Assembly: GCA_910587895.1 (NCBI GenBank)
Contig: CAJUOE010000341.1
Span: 1 to 14,781 of the forward strand
Reading direction: 5' to 3'
DNA length: 14,781 nt
Origin: an uncultured Lachnospiraceae bacterium
GTDB lineage: Bacteria > Bacillota > Clostridia > Lachnospirales > Lachnospiraceae
In this document: in pieces, positions 1 through 6,705 of the stretch
How the letters are laid out: the number at the start of each line of letters is the position of its first letter
How positions within the stretch are numbered: position 1 is the first letter of the stretch
Program-made: the position numbers and the translations under genes
The notes under the pieces: generated by a model
Databases searched by the model: none
What the model saw: only the letters and a program-made list of their open reading frames with translations
What the model was told of the DNA's origin: nothing

Positions 1-3
1 AAG

Positions 4-573
4 TCAATGCAAGCCCCGACAAAGCGCACAATCCTTCATCAAGCCCCGCCATACCGGCAAGCACGACTCCGAGAGCAGCAGATTCGGGGAATCCATCAAT
101 GCCATCGACAAAAGCACCCGCTGCTGTTCACCACCGGACAGGTTGCACACCTGCTTATCTATGAGATGCTCCGCTTCAAATATTTTCAGGTGCTCCTCAA
201 TCTCCCGGCGGATTTTCCTGCCACGCATCAAAAACACCGGCACATTGCTCTGGTATGACGCCATCATGTCATAGACGCTGACCGGCGTCTGCTTTTCCAC
301 ATTCAGGGACTGCGGCACATATCCGATTTTCAGTTTCTGAATACGTCCGTTCTCCCTGTCCTTAAATTCAATATTTCCCGTATGTGGAATGTCCCCCAAA
401 ATGGCGCGTATCAGCGTGGATTTCCCCGCCCCGTTGCGTCCAATGACAACGTTCAGGCTGCCGCAGTGGATATGGAGATTGATGTCCTTTAAAACCTCCT
501 GCTCCCCCAGCGTCACGCCGAGATGATTAATTTTGATACAATGCAGCCCACAGGGCACGATGATTTTCTTCAA
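4..573 (-). CDS. znuC: ZnuC-like metal ABC transporter ATPase, C-terminally truncated (possible pseudogene)
   Basis: ATP-binding subunit of a zinc/manganese-type ABC importer; it would energise uptake of the metal delivered by the ZnuA-like protein encoded just upstream. Visible from the chosen start: a Cys/His-rich N-terminus (CGLHC, residues 8-12), Walker A GRNGAGKST (45-53), Q-loop VPQ and ABC signature LSGGEQ (145-150). The family pattern then breaks. Where Walker B (LLLLDEP) should stand the protein reads LLLSES and ends 18 residues later with no D-loop or switch histidine, giving about 189 aa against the usual 220-250. A TTG start at 573 is preferred because AGAAAGAAGG lies 5 bases upstream; an in-frame ATG at 606 has no good ribosome binding site. 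The gene follows znuA in the same direction. The permease gene, if present, lies beyond the window. A frameshift, deletion or assembly error near position 80 could explain the end. As encoded, ATP hydrolysis is unlikely. Confidence 0.75.
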   Translation of the reverse strand: MKKIIVPCGLHCIKINHLGVTLGEQEVLKDINLHIHCGSLNVVIGRNGAGKSTLIRAILGDIPHTGNIEFKDRENGRIQKLKIGYVPQSLNVEKQTPVSVYDMMASYQSNVPVFLMRGRKIRREIEEHLKIFEAEHLIDKQVCNLSGGEQQRVLLSMALMDSPNLLLSESCLPVWRGLMKDCALCRGLH

Positions 574-645
574 ATAAATCCTTCTTTCTTCTATCCCCGG
601 TATCATAAGCCTGTCCGATATAACGAACCAAAACTTCTGATATAT

Positions 646-1551
646 TCACTCCTCTGTCTCCAGCGCCTGCCCTAATACCTCTATATTCCTGCGAACGGCT
701 GTCAGATAGCTGTCCGCCTGATAGTCGCCGCGCACCAGCGCATCCAGATAAAGGACGTCTGCTTCTGTTTCCGCCTCCACGGCGTCTCCCATGTCCCTGC
801 CATATAATTCCTCCGCAAAGACAAGGGATACCTCATTTTCTGAAATTGCTTTCATAACGTCTGCCACCTCGCGGGCGCTGACCTGACGTTCTTCATCCAA
901 ATCCAGACAATATGCGACGTCCATTCCAAGCTCCTTCGCGACATAGGCATAAGCCTCATGAAAAATTACAACAGGCTTTCCCTGCGCCATCTTACGCAGC
1001 TTATCCATCTGCCCGCTCAAGTCCTGAACCTTCCTGCAATAATCATCAGCGTTCTCCTGGTACCGTTTGGCATTTTCCGGATCCGCCTCTGCAAACGCCC
1101 CGGCAATATTCTGCACCATGCCCCCGTAAAGCCTGGTATCCATCCAGACATGGGCATTTTCTTCCTCCAAGACCCCCAGCCCTTCTGAGGCTTTCGATAT
1201 CACAAGTTCTGGATAGGACTGTCCGACTTTCGCAAGAAAATTCTCAATCCCGCCGCCGTTTACCAGAAACAGATCCGCCTTGGACAAAAGAATCATATCC
1301 TGCGGCGTAAGCTGGTAATCGTGCATACATCCCGTCTGCGGCTCACTCAGGTTTTCCAGAACCACATGCGGGCTGGAACCTGCCACATTGAGCGCCGCGA
1401 TATAGACGGGATAAAAGGAAGTCACCACGCGAATTTCCCGTTCTTTGCGCACCTGTCCATCCAGATTGACATAGAGCCCTGTAAAAATACCGCCTGCCAA
1501 CATAATGGCAAGCAGCATAAAACATACGAACAGGTATTTATTTCGTTTCAT
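646..1551 (-). CDS. znuA: ZnuA-like metal ABC transporter substrate-binding protein
   Basis: Cluster A-I solute-binding protein (ZnuA/TroA fold) that captures Zn2+ or Mn2+ outside the membrane and passes it to an ABC permease. From ATG at 1551 it is 301 aa. Residues 5-28 form a hydrophobic signal or anchor, but there is no lipobox cysteine, so it may be held by an uncleaved N-terminal helix. Three His in family positions are visible: H77 (CMHDYQLTP), H134 (NAHVWMD) and H198 (FHEAYAY). The fourth ligand is probably D270 (YLDAL). The long His-rich loop of many true ZnuA proteins is absent, so the metal cannot be fixed from sequence. The frame is open upstream to 1578, but GGGAGG 5 bases before 1551 decides the start. 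That site lies inside the 3' end of engB, with a 14-bp overlap, implying translational coupling. The ATPase gene follows after 72 bp. Confidence 0.88.
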   Translation of the reverse strand: MKRNKYLFVCFMLLAIMLAGGIFTGLYVNLDGQVRKEREIRVVTSFYPVYIAALNVAGSSPHVVLENLSEPQTGCMHDYQLTPQDMILLSKADLFLVNGGGIENFLAKVGQSYPELVISKASEGLGVLEEENAHVWMDTRLYGGMVQNIAGAFAEADPENAKRYQENADDYCRKVQDLSGQMDKLRKMAQGKPVVIFHEAYAYVAKELGMDVAYCLDLDEERQVSAREVADVMKAISENEVSLVFAEELYGRDMGDAVEAETEADVLYLDALVRGDYQADSYLTAVRRNIEVLGQALETEE

Positions 1552-2161
1552 TGGAACCTCCCTGCGTCGGCTCCTCAAATCCCAGCAGTTTGTCCATCAA
1601 CGCCCAGATTTCCTCCCGCCCCTGTTTCGTCAACGCGGAATAGGGAAGTATTTCCGTGCCCGGTTTTACCGCCAGCCCCTTCCTTATCATACTGATATGT
1701 TTTGCCACCTGGCTCCTCTTAATCTTATCCAGCTTTGTTGCAATGATAATCGGCTCATATCCCTGATAGACAATCCAATCATACATCTGCTTATCGTTTG
1801 CAGAAGGCTCATGGCGGATGTCAATCAACAGGAACACCGCCTTAAGCTGCTGCGAAGTGTGAAGATAATTTTCAATCATCTTTCCCCACTTCTCCTTTTC
1901 CGCAACGGACACCTTAGCATACCCATAACCTGGAAGATCTACCAGATACATGCGGTTGTTGATATTATAATAATTGATGGTCTGGGTCTTTCCCGGCTGC
2001 GAAGAAATCCGCGCCAGGGATTTGCGGTTCATCAATCCATTAATCAGCGAGGATTTCCCCACATTGGACTTCCCTGCAAAGGCGATTTCCGGCTTGTCCG
2101 TAAGAGGCAGCTTGCTTGTCACGCCACAGACGATTTCCAACTCCACTGATTTGATTACCAT
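1538..2161 (-). CDS. engB: Ribosome biogenesis GTPase EngB (YsxC/YihA)
   Basis: Essential TrmE-Era-EngA-YihA-type GTPase that acts late in 50S ribosomal subunit assembly in the cytoplasm. The 207-aa length is typical. G-motifs occur in order: G1 GKSNVGKS (residues 30-37), the G2 region around QPGKTQT (55-61), G3 DLPGYG (75-80), G4 TKLDK (142-146) and G5 SAL (175-177). The start ATG at 2161 is preceded by AAAGGAG, which lies within the last codons of lon; the lon stop is only 6 bp upstream. Its own 3' end overlaps the start of znuA by 14 bp and carries that gene's ribosome binding site. Linkage of lon to ysxC is also known in Bacillus, which supports both assignments. Confidence 0.97.
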   Translation of the reverse strand: MVIKSVELEIVCGVTSKLPLTDKPEIAFAGKSNVGKSSLINGLMNRKSLARISSQPGKTQTINYYNINNRMYLVDLPGYGYAKVSVAEKEKWGKMIENYLHTSQQLKAVFLLIDIRHEPSANDKQMYDWIVYQGYEPIIIATKLDKIKRSQVAKHISMIRKGLAVKPGTEILPYSALTKQGREEIWALMDKLLGFEEPTQGGSNETK

Positions 2162-2167
2162 AAGCGA

Positions 2168-4561
2168 TTACTCCTTTACCAATGTGGTCTCAAGCACCTG
2201 TTCCATATTCTCCACAAATACGATTTCAAGACCTTTTTTAATTTCCTGGGCAATTTCCGCAATATCCGGCTCGTTCTTCTTCGGCACGCAGATCGTTGTA
2301 ATTCCGGCATTTTTCGCTGCCAGTATCTTCTCCTTCAGGCCCCCGATAGGCAGAACCCTTCCGCGAAGCGTAATTTCCCCGGTCATTGCCACGTCCTTGC
2401 GCACTTTGCGTTTTGTGATGGCCGACAACATCGCCGTTGCCATCGTAATTCCAGCGGAGGGGCCGTCCTTGGGTACCGCGCCCTCCGGAATATGAATATG
2501 GATATCGTATTCCTTGAAAAATTCCTTATCTATGCGATACTGTTCGCTGACGGAACGGATATAGCTGATGCCCGCCTGCGCCGATTCCTTCATCACATCG
2601 CCAAGCTGTCCGGTAAGCTGAAACTCTCCCTTGCCGGGCATGATATTGACTTCAATCTGAAGCGTATCTCCACCCACGCTCGTCCAGGCGAGTCCGCGTA
2701 CAATGCCAACCTCATCGTTCTCATTTATTATATCGTAATTATATTTCTCTTTTCCAAGCAGTTTTTCCAGCCTATTCTCGGTAATTTTAATAGTCTTTTT
2801 CTTTTTGGCATTGCCGGGTTGCATATTTTCTGGTTGCCCGCCGCTCTGCCCCTCAAAAGCCTGCTGTTTCTCCGAAAACTCCTCGTTGTAGAGCTCCCGC
2901 GCCGCCTTTCGGCATATCTCACCGATCTTGCGCTCCAGGTTACGGACGCCGGCCTCTCTCGTATAGCCGCGGATCAGCCTCTCCAGGGCGCGGTCGCTGA
3001 TGGATAACTGACCTGGTTTCAACCCGTTCTTCTCCATCTGCTTTGCAATCAGATGTTCCCTCGCAATATGGGCTTTCTCATTCTCCGTATAGCTGCTGAC
3101 TTCTATGATTTCCATGCGATCCAACAGCGGTTTCTGGATATCCTGCAGGGAATTTGCCGTGGCGATAAACAATACCTCCGACAAATCAATCGGTATCTCC
3201 ACGTAATGGTCGCGGAACCTGCTGTTTTGCTCACTGTCCAGCACTTCCAACAGCGCAGATGCCGTATCCCCTTTGTAGTCACTGCTGATTTTGTCAATTT
3301 CATCCAAAAGCATCAGTGGGTTCTTCACGCCGGAATTCTTCAGTCCCGTTGCAATCCGTCCCGGCATGGCGCCCACATATGTCTTCCTGTGACCGCGGAT
3401 TTCCGCCTCATCCCGGACGCCGCCAAGGCTGATGCGGATATATTTCTTGTCCAATGCACGTGCCACGGAACGGGCAATGCTCGTCTTTCCCGTTCCCGGC
3501 GGTCCCACCAGGCAGATAATGGGGCTGTCCCCTTTTGCCGTGAGATTGCGCACGGCGAGAAACTCAAGCATACGTTCCTTGACTTTCTCCATCCCATAAT
3601 GGTCTTCATCCAATATCCGCTCCGCGTCGCCGAGATTTTTGTTATCTTTGGACGCTTTATTCCACGGCAGTTCCAGTAACGTCTCAATATATCCGCGGAT
3701 AACCGCGCTCTCGGAAGAATTGCTGGAGACGTTCTTAAAACGCTCGATCTCTTTTTTGAGTTTCTCTTTTACTTCCTGCTCCGCGTCAAGCTTCTCCGTC
3801 TCTTCCAGAAAATGGTCTGCCTCCGACACCGTATTGTCTTCGCCCAGCTCCTCGCGGATGAGACGCATCTGCTCACGCAAAATGTATTCTTTCTGATTCT
3901 TATCTACTTTTTCCTTGACTTTGCTCTGAAATTCAGTCTTAATCTGAATGACGTTGATTTCGTTCATCAAAATAATCATCAAAGTCTCATAGCGTTCCTG
4001 TGTCGTACCCGCCTCAAGGATTCTCTGTTTCTCCTCGAAAGGCACCGGAAGGTTATTTCCAATATCGTCCAGAAGCCGCCCTAAATCCTGAATGTCCTGT
4101 ATCTGCCTGGCAAGCTCTTTCCCCGGCTTGGGATTCAGCACGCAGTAACGTCCAAACGTCTCTTTTACCCCGCGCATCATTGCCTCCTGGATGTTATCGG
4201 GTAATTCCTCTTCCTCCTCTTTGAGAATTTCTACTTCTGCAAACAGGCATTCCTCCACCGACAACTCCGCCAGACGGCCGCGCTGTTCTCCTTCTATGAG
4301 CACCCGGACCACATTATTCTGCAGCTTGATCACCTGTTTGATGACTGCCAGCACGCCAATGGAATACAAATCTTCCATGACCGGGTCTTCTTTGTTGATA
4401 TTCCTCTGCGTAACCAGAAATACCATCTGATCCTGCACCATGGCATTTTCGATCGCCTTAATGGATTTGTTTCTGCTCACGTCGAAATGTGCCACCATTC
4501 CCGGGAGAATTGTCATTCCCCTCAGCGCCACCGTCGGAATTTTCCTGTATTCTTCACTCAT
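2168..4561 (-). CDS. lon: ATP-dependent Lon protease (LonA)
   Basis: Homo-oligomeric cytoplasmic AAA+ serine protease that degrades misfolded and regulatory proteins. The protein is 797 aa. In order: LAN substrate-binding domain (about 1-205), coiled-coil and AAA+ module with Walker A GPPGTGKT (353-360) and Walker B LMLLDEIDK, then the protease domain with PKDGPSAG carrying S702 and GGLKEK carrying K745. This is the Ser-Lys dyad with the usual 43-residue spacing. Oddity: roughly residues 560-590 form a Gln/Gly/Glu-rich linker ending in a Lys run, between the AAA lid and the protease domain, which shifts the serine about 25 residues compared with Bacillus LonA. The start ATG at 4561 has AGGAG 11 bases upstream. 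The clpX stop lies 15 bp upstream and engB starts 6 bp downstream, so lon is co-transcribed with both. Confidence 0.97.
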   Translation of the reverse strand: MSEEYRKIPTVALRGMTILPGMVAHFDVSRNKSIKAIENAMVQDQMVFLVTQRNINKEDPVMEDLYSIGVLAVIKQVIKLQNNVVRVLIEGEQRGRLAELSVEECLFAEVEILKEEEEELPDNIQEAMMRGVKETFGRYCVLNPKPGKELARQIQDIQDLGRLLDDIGNNLPVPFEEKQRILEAGTTQERYETLMIILMNEINVIQIKTEFQSKVKEKVDKNQKEYILREQMRLIREELGEDNTVSEADHFLEETEKLDAEQEVKEKLKKEIERFKNVSSNSSESAVIRGYIETLLELPWNKASKDNKNLGDAERILDEDHYGMEKVKERMLEFLAVRNLTAKGDSPIICLVGPPGTGKTSIARSVARALDKKYIRISLGGVRDEAEIRGHRKTYVGAMPGRIATGLKNSGVKNPLMLLDEIDKISSDYKGDTASALLEVLDSEQNSRFRDHYVEIPIDLSEVLFIATANSLQDIQKPLLDRMEIIEVSSYTENEKAHIAREHLIAKQMEKNGLKPGQLSISDRALERLIRGYTREAGVRNLERKIGEICRKAARELYNEEFSEKQQAFEGQSGGQPENMQPGNAKKKKTIKITENRLEKLLGKEKYNYDIINENDEVGIVRGLAWTSVGGDTLQIEVNIMPGKGEFQLTGQLGDVMKESAQAGISYIRSVSEQYRIDKEFFKEYDIHIHIPEGAVPKDGPSAGITMATAMLSAITKRKVRKDVAMTGEITLRGRVLPIGGLKEKILAAKNAGITTICVPKKNEPDIAEIAQEIKKGLEIVFVENMEQVLETTLVKE

Positions 4562-4576
4562 TCGTTATCTATCTCC

Positions 4577-5839
4577 TCATGCAGACTTACTCTCGCTGTC
4601 ACGATATATGATTTCTACGCTTTCGCCTTCTTCCACCATGGCTTTCGTAATCCGGCAGCCTGCAATCGACTCATCGGAAGGCACACGGTACATCAGATCC
4701 ATCAGCGTCTTTTCCATGATGGCGCGAAGACCCCTTGCGCCAGTCTTGCGTTTCAGTGTTTTCTCTGCAATTGCCTCCACGGCATCCTCGTCCAGGATCA
4801 GATTTACGCCATCAAGTTCAAACAATGCCTGGTACTGGCGAATCAGGGAATTCTTAGGCTCCCTCAAGATGCGGACAAGCGCGTCCCTGTCCAGAGATTC
4901 CAGAGAAACCGTGACCGGCACGCGTCCTACCAGCTCCGGAATCAGGCCGAACTTCACCAGATCCTGCGGCAGGGCATTTTTGAGGATCACGCCTACATCC
5001 TGCTCCCTCTTATCTGCAATTTCCGCGCCAAATCCCATGGACTTCTGATCCATGCGCTTCTCAATAATCTTATCCAGGCCCTCAAAGGCGCCGCCGCAGA
5101 TAAACAGGATATTCGTGGTATCTATCTGAATCAGCTCCTGCTGCGGATGTTTCCTGCCACCCTGAGGCGGAACGCTTGCAACCGTGCCTTCCAAAATCTT
5201 CAACAGCGCCTGCTGCACGCCCTCTCCCGACACATCCCTCGTAATGGAAGGATTCTCCGATTTACGTGTAATTTTATCAATCTCGTCAATATAAATAATT
5301 CCCATCTGGGCGCGCTCAATATCGTACTCTGCCGCCTGAATGATTTTCAGCAGAATATTTTCCACATCCTCGCCGACATATCCCGCCTCCGTAAGCGCTG
5401 TAGCGTCTGCAATGGCAAACGGCACATTGAGAATCCGCGCCAGCGTCTGTGCAAGCAAAGTCTTGCCGCAGCCCGTAGGCCCAAGCATCAGTATATTGCT
5501 CTTCTGCAATTCCACACCCAGGTTTTTCGGTGCAAGAATCCTCTTGTAGTGATTGTACACTGCGACAGACAGGACTTTTTTGGCCTCTTCCTGCCCAATC
5601 ACATACTCATCCAGAAATGCTTTTAATTCCTCCGGCTTGAGCAGATTGATCTCCTCAACTTCCGGCTCTACCTCTACTTCTTCCTCTTCTAACAGCTCTT
5701 CCTCAATAATCTCCGCGCAGATATCTACGCACTCATCACAGATAAACGCCCCATTCGGTCCTGCAATCATCTTGCGAACCTGACCGTCGGTCTTTCCACA
5801 GAAAGAACAACGTATCTTGTCTTCAAATCTTCCTGCCAT
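4577..5839 (-). CDS. clpX: ATP-dependent Clp protease ATP-binding subunit ClpX
   Basis: Hexameric AAA+ unfoldase that recognises tagged substrates and threads them into ClpP. It is 420 aa with full family architecture. The N-terminal C4 zinc-binding domain uses C11, C14, C34 and C37. A strongly acidic linker spans about 46-63. Walker A is GPTGCGKT (119-126), pore loop 1 is GYVG (152-155), Walker B is IIYIDEIDK (D184, E185), the pore-entry RKH is at 228-230 and the sensor-2 region reads GARGLR. The ClpP-docking loop that reads IGF in E. coli is MGF here (267-269), a conservative change. GAGGTGG lies 9 bases before ATG 5839. Upstream are 219 bp of repeats and a hairpin separating it from clpP; lon follows at 15 bp. 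Confidence 0.98.
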   Translation of the reverse strand: MAGRFEDKIRCSFCGKTDGQVRKMIAGPNGAFICDECVDICAEIIEEELLEEEEVEVEPEVEEINLLKPEELKAFLDEYVIGQEEAKKVLSVAVYNHYKRILAPKNLGVELQKSNILMLGPTGCGKTLLAQTLARILNVPFAIADATALTEAGYVGEDVENILLKIIQAAEYDIERAQMGIIYIDEIDKITRKSENPSITRDVSGEGVQQALLKILEGTVASVPPQGGRKHPQQELIQIDTTNILFICGGAFEGLDKIIEKRMDQKSMGFGAEIADKREQDVGVILKNALPQDLVKFGLIPELVGRVPVTVSLESLDRDALVRILREPKNSLIRQYQALFELDGVNLILDEDAVEAIAEKTLKRKTGARGLRAIMEKTLMDLMYRVPSDESIAGCRITKAMVEEGESVEIIYRDSESKSA

Positions 5840-5871
5840 AATCTGTTTCCACCTCTTCCAATCAAATTCTC

Positions 5872-5902
5872 AAAAGGGACAGTGGCATATATCCGCTGTC
5901 CC
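5872..5902 (-). terminator. Hairpin with short T tract in the clpX leader (possible attenuator)
   Basis: GGGACAG at 5876-5882 pairs perfectly with CTGTCCC at 5896-5902 across a 13-base middle that can add three further pairs, one of them a wobble in plus-strand RNA only. On the minus strand, the direction of clpX transcription, the stem is followed at once by TTTTG. A four-T tract is weak for an intrinsic terminator, so partial termination or RNA processing between clpP and clpX is the most that can be proposed. Confidence 0.4.
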
Positions 5903-5903
5903 T

Positions 5904-5939
5904 GAGGAGAAAGGCAAATGCGAGGAGAAAGGCAAATGC
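5904..5939. repeat. Perfect 18-bp tandem duplication in the clpP-clpX gap
   Basis: GAGGAGAAAGGCAAATGC occurs twice head to tail at 5904-5921 and 5922-5939 with no mismatch. The second unit supplies the left arm of the inverted repeat at 5924-5965; the first unit carries the same GGAGAAAGGCA, so either could pair with the single right arm at 5955-5965. This is non-coding on the strand of the neighbouring genes. Confidence 0.9.
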
Positions 5940-5965
5940 GAAGCATTTTTGGAATGCCTTTCTCC
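5924..5965. repeat. Inverted-repeat element 1 (clpP-clpX gap)
   Basis: GGAGAAAGGCA (5924-5934) is perfectly complementary to TGCCTTTCTCC (5955-5965). Directly inside lies a second stem, AATGC-GAA-GCATT (5935-5947), leaving a seven-base bulge on one side. The core GCGAAGC is the sequence known for an unusually stable GAA mini-hairpin in DNA. A diverged copy in opposite orientation lies between clpP and tig (6665-6704), so this looks like a small dispersed element rather than a chance hairpin. Confidence 0.75.
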
Positions 5966-5997
5966 GACTTGGCAGGTGTCGCAAAGCGACGCGTGCC
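5957..5997. repeat. 41-bp direct repeat, copy A (hairpin with AAA loop)
   Basis: First copy of a 41-bp unit repeated with exact 60-bp periodicity (second copy 6017-6057). The 3' part folds: outer arms GGCA and TGCC, inner arms GTCGC and GCGAC around an AAA triloop, giving a 12-position stem with one mismatch in plus-strand RNA. The unit overlaps the right arm of inverted element 1 at 5957-5965. Confidence 0.85.
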
Positions 5998-6016
5998 GTT
6001 ACCGCAATGATGAATA

Positions 6017-6057
6017 CCTTTCTCCGACTTGGCAGGTGACGCAAAGCGTCGCATGCC
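6017..6057. repeat. 41-bp direct repeat, copy B (next to the clpP stop)
   Basis: Second copy of the 41-bp unit, differing from copy A at three positions. Two of these are paired with each other in the stem: the inner arms change from GTCGC/GCGAC to GACGC/GCGTC, so pairing is retained. The third falls in the stem mismatch. The unit ends at 6057, one base short of the clpP stop codon (6059-6061), as if the element had been inserted exactly at the end of the gene. Confidence 0.85.
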
Positions 6058-6058
6058 A

Positions 6059-6643
6059 CTACCTTCTGTTTGTAATCACACCGTCTATGATGCCATATTC
6101 TTTTGCTTCTTCTGCGGACATATAATTATCACGTTCCGTATCCGCCGCAATCACATCATATGGCTTTCCTGTATTTTCTGCCAGAATGGTATTCAGTTGT
6201 TTCTTGGTTCTTAAAATATTGTCGGCAACAATCTGGATATCCGTCGCCTGTCCTTTTGCGCCGCCGGAAGGCTGATGAATCATGATTTCCGCATTGGGAA
6301 GTGCAAAACGTTTCCCTTTCGTTCCGCCTGCCAGCAGAAATGCCCCCATGCTTGCCGCAAGTCCGATACAGATCGTCTCCACGTCACACTTGATATAATT
6401 CATGGTATCATATATTGCAAGACCCGCGGTCACCACGCCGCCCGGGGAATTGATGTATAAATGGATATCCTTGCCCGGGTCTTCGGATTCCAGAAATAAA
6501 AGCTGTGCAACCACAAGGCCTGCGGTCGTCTCATTTACTTCCTCGCCCAAAAATATAATTCTGTCCTTTAACAGTCTGGAATATATGTCATAAGAGCGTT
6601 CCCCTCTGCTGGTCTGCTCAACGACATAAGGTACTAAACTCAT
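6059..6643 (-). CDS. clpP: ATP-dependent Clp protease proteolytic subunit ClpP
   Basis: Tetradecameric cytoplasmic serine peptidase that degrades polypeptides fed by ClpX and other Clp ATPases. The 194-aa length is standard. The catalytic triad is visible at S98 (GLAASMG), H123 (MIHQPSGG) and D172 (ERDNYMS), with the family motif INSPGG at 65-69. The N-terminus MSLVPYVVEQ matches the axial-loop and propeptide region of Firmicute ClpP. AAGGAGG lies 7 bases before ATG 6643. It is read after tig across a 62-bp gap that is almost entirely an inverted repeat, and before clpX across 219 bp of repeats. This is the only clpP in the window. Confidence 0.98.
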   Translation of the reverse strand: MSLVPYVVEQTSRGERSYDIYSRLLKDRIIFLGEEVNETTAGLVVAQLLFLESEDPGKDIHLYINSPGGVVTAGLAIYDTMNYIKCDVETICIGLAASMGAFLLAGGTKGKRFALPNAEIMIHQPSGGAKGQATDIQIVADNILRTKKQLNTILAENTGKPYDVIAADTERDNYMSAEEAKEYGIIDGVITNRR

Positions 6644-6664
6644 ATATGTTCCTCCTTCTATTCA

Positions 6665-6704
6665 GAGGAAGGCATCTTAGAAATGCTTCGCATTCGCCTT
6701 CTTC
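6665..6704. repeat. Inverted-repeat element 2 (tig-clpP gap)
   Basis: GAGGAAGGC (6665-6673) pairs with GCCTTCTTC (6696-6704), nine positions with one G-T wobble. Inside lies the stem AATGC-TTC-GCATT (6682-6694), the reverse complement of the inner AATGC-GAA-GCATT of element 1. Read on the opposite strand, this element aligns with element 1 along its whole length with scattered substitutions. It ends one base before the tig stop codon (6706-6708). There is no T tract after the stem on the minus strand, so it is not a convincing terminator. Confidence 0.75.
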
Positions 6705-6705
6705 C

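Noticed and set aside
912..1310. Long plus-strand frames opposite znuA, lon, clpX and the chemoreceptor
   Set aside because: They are antisense shadows of well-supported genes, with no recognisable domains and no ribosome binding sites.
5767..6054. Minus-strand frame of about 95 codons over the clpX start and the repeat block, with repeated RRFA-PAKSEKG peptides
   Set aside because: The peptide repeat simply reflects the 60-bp DNA periodicity. It overlaps clpX in another frame and has no ribosome binding site, so it is treated as a translation of repeats.
5870..6060. CRISPR-like array between clpX and clpP
   Set aside because: Only two 41-bp copies with internal hairpins and 19 bases between them, no leader or cas genes; better explained as dispersed hairpin elements.
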